Of a stretch of 64,000 bases of DNA, positions 26,255 through 36,640 are shown in pieces (positions within the stretch are counted from its first letter, which is position 1; every line of letters starts with the position of its first letter). The stretch lies in contig NC_133163.1 of the NCBI RefSeq assembly GCF_040802235.1, positions 41,312,501 through 41,376,500 of the forward strand, in the 5' to 3' direction. The translations under genes were made by a program, and so were the position numbers. This stretch comes from Manis javanica (taxonomy: Eukaryota; Chordata; Mammalia; Pholidota; Manidae). The notes below the pieces were generated by a model. It was not told the DNA's origin. It ran no database searches and saw nothing but the letters and a program-made list of their open reading frames with translations.

Positions 26255-26710
26255 CAACACTAGTGTATCAACTTCCCAGGGTTTCTGTAAAAAATTATTA
26301 TAAACTCATGGCTTAAATGACATAGATTTATTTGCATAGTTCTGGAGGCTAGAAGTGAGAAGTCAGGTAGGGCCATCTTCCCTCTGTGGGGAGGAGGTTC
26401 TAAAGGGGAATCGATTCTTTCCTCTTCCAGCTTCTGGTAGCTGCCCCTGGGCTTGTGATAGCGTCATTACAACATCTGTCCCTGTGGTCACCTTGCTGCC
26501 TTCTCTTCTGTCTGTATAATCTTCCACTGCTTCACTCTTATAAAGACATTTGTCATTGGATTTAGGGTCCACGTGCATAATCCAGGGTGATCTAAAGATC
26601 TTTAATCACATCTGCAAAGACGTATTTTCCAAATAAAGTAACATTTACAGTTTCTAAGGAGTTAGACATGGCCATATCTTTTGGGGGCCCCCATTCAACC
26701 TACTGCACCT
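26255..26710 (+). repeat. Dispersed mammalian repeat (family unassigned)
   Basis: The order is 'cagggtttctgtaaaaaatta', 'atagttctggaggctagaagt', 'ttccagcttctggtagctg', 'cattggatttagggtcca' and 'tctgcaaagacgtattttccaaataa'. It ends 'ccattcaacctactgca'. This is a very common mammalian interspersed repeat, but I do not name the family. A 5' scrap of a similar unit may lie at 44910-44945. Confidence 0.65.
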
Positions 26711-26949
26711 GGATTGCTTACCTCAAGACTTCTCACTTATCATTTCCCCTCCAAAAAGAGAAAAATTCTTATTAGTGTAAGCCACTGACTTCCAAGTTTC
26801 TGTAGCTCAGAGCCAAATACATTCTATAAATAATAAATTGCTTAACTTAGTGAGGACAGCAGGAGGATTTCAGGGATAGATCCTGATTATTTTCTGAATT
26901 TTCTGAATCTCTATATTGGCACTTTTGCGTAGAAGACCAAGATTCACCT

Positions 26950-27028
26950 CAGAACCACTAGTCTAATTTTCAATATGTGGACCCCAGAGTATCAAAATTA
27001 GCTGGGGTGCTTATTTAAGGCTCTGGTT
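26950..27028 (+). mobile_element. MER5-like hAT element, left half
   Basis: 'agaaccactagtctaa' then 'tgtggaccccagagtatca' resembles the left end of a MER5A-type hAT element. It is cut off by the L1 at 27029, and the remainder resumes at 28544. Confidence 0.6.
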
Positions 27029-28041
27029 TATGGTACTGGCACAAAAATAGACACACAGATCAATGGAACAGAATAGAGAGCTCAGAAATAAACCCATACT
27101 TATATGGTCAATTAATATATGATAAAAATGGCAAAAAAAAAAAAACTGGGAAAAAGACAGTCTTGTTACAGTGGTGTTAGGGAAATTGCACAGCTACATG
27201 CAAAAGAATGAAACTAGATTACTGTCTTTCATGATACACAAAAATAAACTTGAAATGGATTAAACCTAAATATAAAAACCATAAAACTCCTAAAAGGAGA
27301 CATAGGTGGTAAACTCTTGAACATCGGCAGTAGCAATTTTTTTCCAGATATGTCTCCCCAGACAAGGGAAACAAAAGCAAAAATAAACAGTGTGACTACA
27401 TCAAACTAAAAAGCTTCTGCACAACAAAGGAACCCATCAACAAAACAAAAATACTACCTACTGAACAGGAGAACATATTTGCCAATGGCATATCTGATAA
27501 GGGGTTAATATCCAAAATACATAAAGAACTCATACAACTGAACACCAAAAAAAACAAATAACCCAATTAAAAAACGATCAGAGCAACTGAATAGACATTT
27601 GTCCAAAAAAGACATACAGTTGTTCAACAAACACATGAAAAGATGCTCAACTAGTCACCAGAGAAACAAGGAAATGTAAATCAAAATCACAATGAGATAT
27701 CACCTACACCAGTCAGAATGCCTAGTATCAAAAAACAAGAAGTAACAAGTGTTGGCGAGGATGTGGAGAAAAAAGAACCCTCCTACACTGTTGGCAGGAA
27801 TGTAGATTGGTGTAATCACTATGGAAAACAGTATCAACATTCCTCAAAATATTAAAAATAGAAATACCATACAACCCAGGAATTCCACTTCCGGGTACCT
27901 AGAAAAAAAAAAACCAAAATCACTAAGTCAAAAAATTTTATGCACCCCTATGTTTATTGTAGCACTATTTACAATAGCCAAGATATGGAAGCAATCCAAA
28001 TGTCCAGTGGTAGATGAGTGGATAAAGAAGGTATGATAGGT

Positions 28042-28080
<39 letters not shown>

Positions 28081-28543
28081 GGAATATTAGCCGTAAAAAT
28101 GAATGAGATCTTGTCATTCATGGCAACATGAATGGACCTAGAGGGTATTTTGTTAAGTGAAATAAACCAGGCAGAGAAAGACAAGCACCATATGATTTCA
28201 GTTATATGTGAAAAATAAAAAAATAAAAAACAGAACCTGACTCATAAAAACGAGAACTAATGGTTGCCATAGGGAAGAGATTTGGGAGATAAGTGAAAAT
28301 AGGTGAAGGGAATAAAGAGGTACAAACTTCCTATAAAACAAATAAGTCATGGGGATGGAAAGTACTGTGTAGGGAATGTGGTGAATAATATTGTAATAAC
28401 TTTGCATGGTGACAGATAGTAACTACACTTACCATGGTGAGCAATTAATAATGTATATAATTGTCAAATCACAATGTTATACACCTGAAACTAACATAAT
28501 ATTGTAAATCAACTATCAAGAAAATATAAATATAAATAAATAA
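27029..28543 (+). mobile_element. 5'-truncated LINE-1 inserted in a hAT element
   Basis: A 1.5-kb L1 with the ORF2 C-terminal region and 3' UTR. It has 'agatatggaagcaatccaaatgtcc', a cysteine-rich 'cactgttggcaggaatgtag' block near 27787 and 'cacctgaaactaacataat' near the 3' end, followed by an A-rich tail. ORF2 is broken by many stops and indels. Possible degenerate target-site duplications begin 'aaggctct' (about 27018) and 'aaggccct' (28543). Confidence 0.88.
28047..28078. repeat. (CA)16 microsatellite
   Basis: An uninterrupted run of 16 CA units lies exactly where the L1 ORF2 sequence normally has a short 'atacacacaatggaat'. It has grown from that seed. Confidence 0.97.
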
Positions 28544-28690
28544 AGGCCCTCTTCCAGCTAAGACAAAATGAAACAAAACCTCTGGTTTCCTTGCCATCAG
28601 AATGAGTTTGCTGAATCAGAATCTCTGGCAAATTTCATCTTTAACAAGTCCCCATGAAGGCTCTTATGGGGAGTGCCTCCCTCAAATTCT
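28544..28690 (+). mobile_element. MER5-like hAT element, right half
   Basis: 'gctgaatcagaatctctggc' and 'tttaacaagtccccatgaaggc' match the right half of a MER5A-type element, continuing from 27028 across the L1. Confidence 0.6.
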
Positions 28691-30960
28691 GTTGACTTTG
28701 CAGTTTAACCAGTTTATGCTCCATTGATAAAACAAAATCTGTATTTCCTTAACAATGAAAAAAGTATCTCTTTACAGATTTGAAAAGCTACCTGAAAAAT
28801 TAGCTTAGCCTTTTATCCTGGATGCTGTGTAAAAATGTGTTCTTAGCACGGAATGCACAAAGAACAGGAAAAAAGGCGGCACCCATTGTATGATAGGATT
28901 TCTCTCTCCACAGAGGGGCACCATGCACCATGAAGTACACAAAAAACAAGACTTCCTCAATCAGATTCATGACTCCATTGGGATTAATCAAATCCCTGGT
29001 TTGTGAGGGAGTTTAGCATACATTCCTTTGTCCCTAATTTCTTTGATTCTTGCTTTTCAACTTCCCTCTGGAAAGCATGATGCATGTCATTTGGGATCAG
29101 GTGACAATTCCAAAGTGTGGCTCCAGACCATCCAATCACTAGTTATAAATCCTTCCTTAAGCCCCTGCAATTTTGCCATCCACCCAGTGTTAAGAGAGGC
29201 TGTTTCCCCTTCATCGTTTACAGATAAGAGAGGAAATCAATTAGCTGAGGAGTCAGGCCTTGAGCTGGGTTTTGAACTTTGTGACCATCAGCCAATACAA
29301 GAGTCGGAAGATGAGCTCTGAATCCCCTGGCTTCCCACTCTGAATTCAGGCTGATGGAGGTAGAGAGAAGCAGCATACAACTGACGGCAAGTGGCTGCAC
29401 TCACAGCAGACTGGCTGCACAGAAAAGGCTTTGTGCCAAGAAGACACTGATCTGAATCACATTAAAGGTCAAAGGAAAGGATTGTTTTATTTCCTAGAAA
29501 CTGAACCACCAGAACTACATACATCCAACCTCAAATCCCTTCCAAATCCCCCAAACTCAGCTAGAAGCTGGCTCCAGATGGGGGGAAGGGCCAGTTAGAT
29601 TCTTCTGACTTTAAAACTGTGCTGTGACATGTTAACCACTTCCCTGCTAAGAACCTTGCCAGTCTCCAGAGCTGAAACTACTGTGTGCCGTTCAAGGCCC
29701 CCAAGTGAACATTTGTTTCCCAGTGTGTGCTGGGGTTGTGCCTCTGCCAGGCCTTCCTGCCCATCAGGGAACCTGCTAACCTACAGCAGAGAAACCACCA
29801 CACCTACTAATGTTTCAAATATTGGCACAAGTTGAGAGCACCAAGGTTACCTTCCGTGGATTTACGGGGAGGCTCCGCCTCTGGTTTCTGGTTTCTGTTT
29901 AGAGGACATGGAGAGGTTAACCCACTTTGGTCTCCCCGTATTGCCTAAGCATGTCTAGAAAATCCTGCCAGAGAGACAAAGCTCTATTCCCTTCCCTGTT
30001 GAGTTGGGCTCTGTTGAGACTGTTTTGAGCTCTGAAACTAGACAAAACCTAGCTATTAAAACCCTTTTCAGAAGCCAACAAATGCCACCATCTGAGGGAT
30101 TTCTTTCCGCTCTGAACCCCGGTAGCATCTCACATCTCTGTCATCTGTATGACCTTTAGTTTAGGCTGTGTAGCTCTGTATCTAGGTATATATGTCTTAT
30201 TCCCCTCTCTACTCGAAATTCCAGAAGTCATGTGGTATAATCTTAAACATAGTTAAGGAGAAATCATCTTTAACTGAATTAGTGAAATCTCAAAGTAACA
30301 TGTGTTTCCTATTTGGAGTCCACCAGAAGAAGTGGTTATTGCATTGGAAATGCATGGACCAATTTTACACTGTAGGCCAAAGTAGACTTGACTAAAAACT
30401 TCCCTGAGTCGGTTAGAGACACAGTGGTTGCCCCTGCTCCACACCCATAACCAGACACAAACCTTGAGGGCTACCTCACTTGTGAGAAGTTGGGCTGTCA
30501 CTGTCACCAACACCAAACTTCCAATGTTATGAGTTAGAAAGGATATGCAATGGCACTGAGGTAACTTTAGAATGGGTAACACCAGCATGGGAGAAAGGAG
30601 ATTTGGCATCACTGCAGCTGCCTCCCTCTTCAGAGGCAGAAAATGAGGATAAATAGGAAAACATCAGTTAGATAACTAAGGATAATAGAATCTTGGAATA
30701 AATGATCCAGTTGTCAGTAGGATATAATTACACCCATAAGTGAATTTCTGTGAGGTTTCTTGCTCTTCAGAGATTAGATTGCAGCTATGCCAATGTCTCA
30801 TTTTGAGGGCTTACACCCTGGACCCTCCCCATCAGCAAAGGAAATTAAGGTCAAATGGCTTTTTCAGAAAACAATTTATCTCCAGTTTCTAGGTTATTCA
30901 TTTAATAAGAATTTATTGAATGCTAAATGCGGACATAACACAATCAATACTAGGCACCTG
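28691..30960. other. No recognised feature
   Basis: No supported gene. Open frames of up to 119 codons (30253-30612, minus) carry no recognised motif. Confidence 0.4.
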
Positions 30961-31527
30961 TGGTAGCTTGTCTCTAATAATCTCTTCCAACCATGCCTCC
31001 TGGTGTTTATTCCTCTATCTAACTCCCTCCTCTATAATTGGGGCTCTCACTTTTGAGACTCTGTGACTTCTCTTTGATCAAAAGAATGTGGCTGAGGTGA
31101 CGCTGCATGATTTCCGAGACGACATCACAAGAGACCTAGCAGCTTCCACCTGAATCTCTTTGGAGCCACTAGATAAAAAGTCAAATACCCTGAGACTGCC
31201 ATGCAGTGAGGAAGCCAAGGTAGCCATGTGAAGAAGTCACATAAGAGAGAGAGAGGGAAAGCAAGAGGGAGGGAGAGAGAGAGATGTCCAGATAGACCTC
31301 AGCTATTCCACCTACCCTATACAAAGAGCCAGACATGTGAGACAGATGCCCAGCCCAGTTAAGCCCTCAGATGACTCTAGTCCCTTCCACCATCTGACTA
31401 CCACTTCAAGAGAGACCTTAAGCAAGTAGAGCCAGTTAACAAAAGAGACAGAGAGAGATAATAAGCTGTTGCTACAAACCTTTAGGTTTTGGGCTGGTTT
31501 GTTACAGAGCAATAGATAACCAAACCA
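30961..31527 (+). mobile_element. MLT1-type LTR (ERVL-MaLR)
   Basis: The left end 'tggtagcttgtctct' and right end 'ggctggtttgttacagagcaatagataaccaaa' fit the MLT1 group. So do the middle phrases 'agccatgtgaagaagtcac', 'ccagacatgtgag' and 'cagttaagccctcagatgac'. A GA-rich microsatellite (about 31242-31283) has expanded inside it. It is probably solitary. Confidence 0.75.
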
Positions 31528-32309
31528 GTTCCAAAGAAATATGTTACTTTTATGAGGAGCCAAAGGCCTTGCCTTTGGAGAACTCAGATTATAGGTAAGG
31601 CAACATGTTCACAGAGAGCAATGTAAATACATCCTACAACATATCTCATCCACAAATATAAAACAGTCTTGTGACCATCAGCCAATACAGGAGGACTGCA
31701 AGTGGGTTTGTAAAGGAAGAAAGTGACACTAGCCTTGCCAAGGACAGCAGCCAAACTAATTTTGGCAATCAGTGAGGGGGCAGCTGTCACTCCTATCTAC
31801 ACAAGGAGTAAAGATAGAGCCTAAAAACAACAGTGAAATGTAGAGCAGAAAAGTGAGCAGAGAAAAATAGCAAAATACACTGTAAAATGTTCAAATGTTC
31901 ATATTAAAAATGTAACCAAAAGAAGCAAAAATTAAAGCAAGACACCATTTTCAACTATCAGATTGGCAAAGATCTTTAACAAATGATAATATTCAGGCTT
32001 GCAGGTTCAGTGAAATCCATGTGCCCTTCTACCAGGAGTGTACTGTAAATGAATCTAATCTTTCTGAAAGGCAATATACATGAAAGCCTTTGAATAATCA
32101 TACCTTTGACCTGTTCCTGAATTTTTAGAAATTCAACCAGAAGAAATTATCAACCATTTACAAAAAAACATATATTGTATAAGGTTTATTTAACAGATTT
32201 ACTTATAATGGCATGTATTAAGTACAATCTAAATGTCTAATGATAAGGAGAAGGTTAACTCTGTAATGGTATAACTATAGATGATATTCAAAATATTTAA
32301 AACCTGGAA

Positions 32310-32490
32310 TGGCTCAGGCATTAATTATAATTACAACCAACACACCAACCAATCAAAACCAATAGACCAGCCAATCAGATGAGAAGTGCCAACCAATTAG
32401 ATTGAAGGTGTAAATTACTCTGCCTATAAGCCACTGTGTTGTGTAACAGCTGGATGCCAGCCTAGGGCCCTTCCATGAAACTGAAAAGCA
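32310..32490 (+). promoter_or_regulatory. CCAAT-box cluster with TATA-like motif
   Basis: Four CCAAT pentamers lie on the plus strand at 32349-32353, 32359-32363, 32371-32375 and 32393-32397. A TATA-like 'ctataag' follows at 32424-32430. This arrangement is typical of an LTR U3/promoter. The block interrupts an L1-like tail, so it is likely an LTR fragment; the family is unknown. No transcript evidence is available. Confidence 0.5.
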
Positions 32491-32686
32491 TACATTATTA
32501 AAAATCATACTTTAAATAATGTTTCATGACATCCCAGTAGAAAGTAAAGTGGAAAAAAAGGGAAAGGACCTTATATAATATATAATCTATACACATATAT
32601 GAATGTATGAAAAGAAAGAAAGGAAAGAAAATATCCCAAAATACAGTGGTTTTCTTGAGTGTTGGGATTTTCAGTCTTGACTGATG

Positions 32687-32691
32687 GGATT
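32687..32691. repeat. ERV-A target-site duplication, left
   Basis: GGATT here is repeated exactly at 41113-41117, directly outside the other LTR. The 5-bp length suits class I ERV integrases. Confidence 0.9.
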
Positions 32692-32940
32692 TGAAACGAA
32701 AGGAGCGACACACAGCAGCAATTCACGGGAGAAATCCGCTTTATTGGGGAAAGGTGCTCAATTATATAGGAAGGGGCATGGGGTGACGGTGGTGTTACTT
32801 CTACGGGGCTGGTGGCTATTGGCTAGGTGCTGGGAGTGGGAGTGGGGAGAGAGGTGATTGGTATTCAGGTGACGCCGTCGGGAACTGAGGACCCGGAACA
32901 GAACCTGGAATTTTGCCATCTTACTGGTGGGGGCCCTTCA
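32692..32940 (-). repeat. ERV-A 3' LTR
   Basis: 249 bp, bounded on the viral strand by TGAAGGGCC...TTTCA. The minus strand has a TATATA at 32763-32768 and an AATAAA polyadenylation signal at 32740-32745. These lie close together, as expected for a short U3-R-U5. It pairs with 40864-41112. Confidence 0.96.
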
Positions 32941-32958
32941 TTCCCCGCTTTCTCCTCT
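32941..32958 (-). promoter_or_regulatory. ERV-A polypurine tract
   Basis: On the viral strand an all-purine stretch with one C (AGAGGAGAAAGCGGGGAA) directly abuts the 3' LTR. This is the primer for plus-strand DNA synthesis in retroviruses. Confidence 0.85.
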
Positions 32959-33236
32959 ATGGGGCTTTCTCTCTGACTGCTTCCTGCTGAACGGGGGTGG
33001 AGAAGGGAGTGAGGGCTTGAGGATTGGGAGGAAAGGATTTATAGGACTCCCCACAGTAAAGACAAGTAGATGTGGACTTCTTCAGGTTGGAAATCGATGA
33101 AGGTTCCCTGTAACCATAGGTCGAGGACTTGTTGATTCCAATGGTGCCAATAGGATACAGGTGCCAGAAGCCAGGCGTCTGCGGCCATTGTTTCTAGGAA
33201 CAGTTTCCAGTGGATAGAGGGGTCCATCTCAGTGTG

Positions 33237-34909
33237 TGGTGAGGAGGTTACGTGAGGGTGAGGGATCTCCTGTGGCCAGAAGCTGATAGTTCCTGAGTAA
33301 AAGCTGGTTGAAAGTTTGATTAGAGATTTTTCCGACTTGGGATTTGATGAACTTTATTATACAGGGTAAGAAGAGACAGGCAAGAAGAATGATTATTATG
33401 GGGCCTGCAATGGGCCAGAGCCAGGTAAGGAGGGGGTTTGTTAGTATTGAAGAGAATGGGTTGGAATTGGAAGCAGAGTGGAGGCTGGAGGCAAGGTCGG
33501 TGAGTTAGGTAATGTCACTTTCCACAATGCTGGATTTGTTGATGTAATAGCAGCATTCCTCTTGAAGGAAGATGCAGGTGCCGCCCTTCTCGGCTGTAAG
33601 CAGATCTAAGGCCCGCCGGTTTTGAAGGGTGACCATAGCTAGTGAAGTGACCTGTCTTTGGAGAGAGGCTAGGGAGTCGGCAGTGGATGTCAGGGCTCCC
33701 TCAAGTTTGGCGTCGAGATCTCTAACTGCCCATAGAGAGTGACCCAAGGCTCCTCCTGAAAACCCTGCCCCAATGACTGAGGTGGTCAAAGAGATACCGA
33801 CCATGATGGGAAGGAAAGCAGCCTTTTTTGTGCACGAGGGCAAGGGAGGTTGGACCTCAAGAAATTCTGCCATGCTGTAAAGTGTAAGCTGTGGGATTAG
33901 GGTGATGAGAATGCAGGGTATATTGGAGTTGGGAGGCAGTGAGTTGAAAAGACTGTCATTACACTAAAAGAAGTGTCCTGGTTGCGTAAAAGTCTTAGAG
34001 CCAGAGGTAGGGGTGTAGATAGAGAGGCAGTGAAGTGCGCTGGAGGGGGGTGGAGTTGGGCCTACACAGTGGTGGATGGTGAGATTATCTGCGTATTCTG
34101 ATTCCCATAGGGGTATGTCTGCCAGGGGATGGGGGGTTGTCCTGCATGGAAGGAGTAGTTGGAAATATCGAGGGGCACAGCAGCCAGCAGTGAGCACTGT
34201 AGTGATGCACACAAGAAACAATTGGCAGTGTTGAGGGTGTGGTTGAGAAAGATGGTGGTGTCTTGAATGAGCTGTAACCAAGAGTAGGAGGAATAAGAAG
34301 ATGAAGAGGCGCCGTCAAGAGTTTGGATAATGAGTTTTTCGGAATTTCCGATATCTGATGCAACTTGAGAGATCTGGGAGTGAGAGGGAACATACTCTCG
34401 AGAGATATGAAGGGTACCATGGGGGGTTGAGGACCCCCCGTAGTAAACTGAGGCTGTGACTCTGGCGGCCCATCAAGAGTCCCAGGGATCTGGGATTAAT
34501 AAAGAGAATGAGCCGTTGGGATATTTCATGAAATGGTTGGAGGAGTAATACTGTGGGTACCGGGAGTTACCCATGTAGTGAATGGCACAAGACCAGTAGG
34601 GACATCCCCCGTAAGTGTCTTGCCATCGCCTGCAATAGGCTTGTCCTTGGTCATAGAGGAAGCAGAGGTAGGGAGAATAAAGGTAGCTGCTAGTGAACAC
34701 TTCAGTGGAGGGAGGAAAGTGGAGGTATAAAGGCTCAGAGCAGCCTTCCAGAGGGCAGTCTGATGTGGCAATGAGGGCAGTAACTTCTGTTTGATGCTGT
34801 GTGTAAGTCTGTCTGACTTTGAATCACCATATAAAGGAGGCTGGGGTGGCGGGGAAGACAATAGGAATGAGGAAAAAAGCGAGAGAGCAGTAAAGGAGGA
34901 AAAAGTCAT
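33237..34909 (-). pseudogene. env: ERV-A env (broken)
   Basis: Envelope gene remnant. It begins at an ATG (34909) followed by a hydrophobic signal-like segment. The surface subunit (SU) continues in a second frame from about 34700, with a UGA at 34473-34475 and another frame change near 34100. SU retains a CXXC motif (CFLC, 34209-34220). The transmembrane subunit (TM, from 33873) has a degenerate cleavage site (CTKK in place of a dibasic RxKR) and a hydrophobic fusion-peptide-like stretch. A heptad-rich segment, the conserved gammaretroviral TM core, and an intact CX6CC follow at about 33550-33580. A UAA at 33505-33507 cuts the frame before the membrane anchor (about 33340-33430), which is still open downstream. 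CXXC and CX6CC together suggest a covalent SU-TM type glycoprotein. It could not be expressed whole. Confidence 0.88.
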
Positions 34910-34955
34910 GATTCGGGTATGGATGGCAAAGGGGGTGAAAGGGAGATGCGGAGCT

Positions 34956-36110
34956 TTAAGGAATCAGAGAGATGAGGCGTGGTAGAGTAAACAGCGTCTT
35001 GGGCTGTATCCGAAGACTCTGGATTGTGACTGATGGGTCTTGGGTATCCAGAGAAGGTGGGTCCTGGGTATTTGGTTTCAACCTGGAGATATGAATCCAA
35101 GGGGTGACAGAGTTATCAGGCAGTAAGAGCTTGGTGGCAGAGGGAGTGCAGAGAATAACTGGGTGTGTACCTTCCCATTTCGGGTGAGAGAGGGCCAATC
35201 CTCTGGCGGCTTATAAAACACTAGTTGGCCGGGCTGTAAGACAGGAGGATTTTGGGAGGCAGATGGATCAGGAAGGAGCCAATCCTGATATTTCCACAAT
35301 TCAGTGCGGAGGAGAGAGAGTAGTGGAAGGGCCATATTGGGAGGAATTGGTCCTTTGTGGGAAGGGACCCCCGGGGGTAGAATCGGGCGGCCGTACATGA
35401 TCTCAAAGGGTGACAAGAAGGAAGGTTTCTTTGGGAGGGCCCGAATGCAGAGTAGAGCTAAGGGAAGTAAGCTAACCCAGTCAAGATGTAGTTCTAGAGA
35501 TAGTTTGGTCAGGATGTCCTTTAGAGTCCTATTGGTTCTTTCTACTTTTCCCGAAGCCTGTGGTCGATAAGGACAATGTAAATGCCAGGGGAGCGAGAGC
35601 AACTTGGAGAGGTTCTGGATAATTTGGGCAGTGAACTCAGGGCCATTATCTGATTGGAGGGAGGTGGGCATCTCAAACCTAGGAAAGATCTGGGTGAGGA
35701 GAATAGAGGCAACCGTGGACGCTCGTTGTTAGTAGTGGGGAAAGCTTCGACCCATCCTGAAAATGTATCTACTATCATGAGTAGGTATCTGGTACGCTGT
35801 ACAGGGGGCATGTTAGTGAAGTCTATTTGCCAATCTGCAGCAGGGACATTGCCCTTTGCTTGATGAGCTGGGAAAGGTCGGGCTTTGAGGTGGGTTTTAG
35901 GGTTAGTGTGTTGGCAGATGGTGCACCTGCGGGTGATTTGGTTAAGGAGGGTTTTGTCTTCAGGAGAGAGAGAAAAAAAGGATTGTAAAAAATGGATCAA
36001 GGATTGGGGGCTGGGATGGAACAGATCATGTAAGAAGCGGAAGAGAGACTCTTTGTCCTGGGAACAGAAGGTGTCTTGTGAAAAGGCTAAAACTGCAAGG
36101 GCAAATGGAT
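34956..36110 (-). pseudogene. pol: ERV-A pol: integrase region
   Basis: Integrase, which joins viral DNA to host DNA. The zinc-binding HHCC is visible as HDLFH and CTIC (about 36015 to 35930). The catalytic D,D,E are all present: D in WQIDF (35821-35823), D in SDNGPEF (35648-35650) and E in GKVERTN (35540-35542). A frame change near 35700 separates the first Asp from the other two. A second near 35190 separates the core from a C-terminal GPY/F-like block (WEGTHPVIL, ending TPWIHISRLKP). The end lies just upstream of the env ATG, as in gammaretroviruses. All motifs survive but not in one frame. Confidence 0.9.
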
Positions 36111-36640
36111 TGTTGTCTGGTGTGTCTTCTGATAGGGCAACTGACTGGGCTACTCTGTCGGCTTTGTTGTTACCTCTTGCAATGGGAGAGTCATGTTTCT
36201 GATGTGATTTGCAGTGGACTATGCCTAGTCGGTGTGGGAGTTGTGAAGCCTCTAGAAGTTTAGTAATTAAGGCTGAATTAGTTACGGAATTTCCTTTTGT
36301 GGTGAGGAGGCCTCGTTCTTTCCATACTGCTGCATGAGACAAGAGAATGTGGAATACATACTTGGAGTCAGTGTACAGTGTGAGAGACGTGTCCCAGGCC
36401 AGAGTGCAAGCTCTGGTGGCTGCAATGAGTTCGGCCTGTTGATTGGTTGTTCCGGGGGTAGGGCTCGTGCCTCAATGACATCTTTGAGGGAGACTACTGC
36501 ATATCCTGAGTAGTGGGTGCCCTCATGTTTAAAGGAGGACCCATCAGTAAACCAGATGAGGTCGGAGTGTGAGAGGGCTCCTTCAGAGATCGTGGAGTGG
36601 CACGGAAGGAAGTTGTGAAGGGCTTCCAGGCAATCATGCA
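36110..36640 (-). pseudogene. pol: ERV-A pol: RNase H region
   Basis: RNase H, which degrades RNA in RNA:DNA hybrids. FTDGSS (first Asp, about 36550) lies in the upstream frame. After a frameshift near 36460 the second frame carries a QAEL-like Glu, YTDSKY (about 36370) and a final ADR Asp (about 36145). The HKSH-like 'HCKSHQKHD' loop precedes the last Asp, as in retroviral RNase H. Confidence 0.85.

Larger units (their letters stand above)
31925..32691 (+). mobile_element. Old L1/HAL1-like element, left part (host of ERV-A)
   Basis: Plus-strand remnant with 'aaattaaagcaagacaccattttcaactatcagattggc' and 'aattatcaacc', the pattern of HAL1/L1M 3' regions. It includes the tail motif 'tacagtggttttcttgagtgttgggatt'. 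ERV-A interrupts it immediately after 'gggatt', and the tail resumes at 41113. A separate promoter-like insert sits at about 32310-32490. Confidence 0.65.

Noticed and set aside
28020..28090. CRISPR-like or satellite array
   Set aside because: The repeats are a CA microsatellite without spacers; the context is an L1 in a mammalian genome.
30253..30612. 119-codon minus-strand open frame
   Set aside because: A hydrophobic-looking translation but no signal-peptide pattern, domain or exon context.
35885..36202. 105-codon plus-strand open frame
   Set aside because: It is the complement of the well-supported ERV-A RNase H and integrase N-terminal region.
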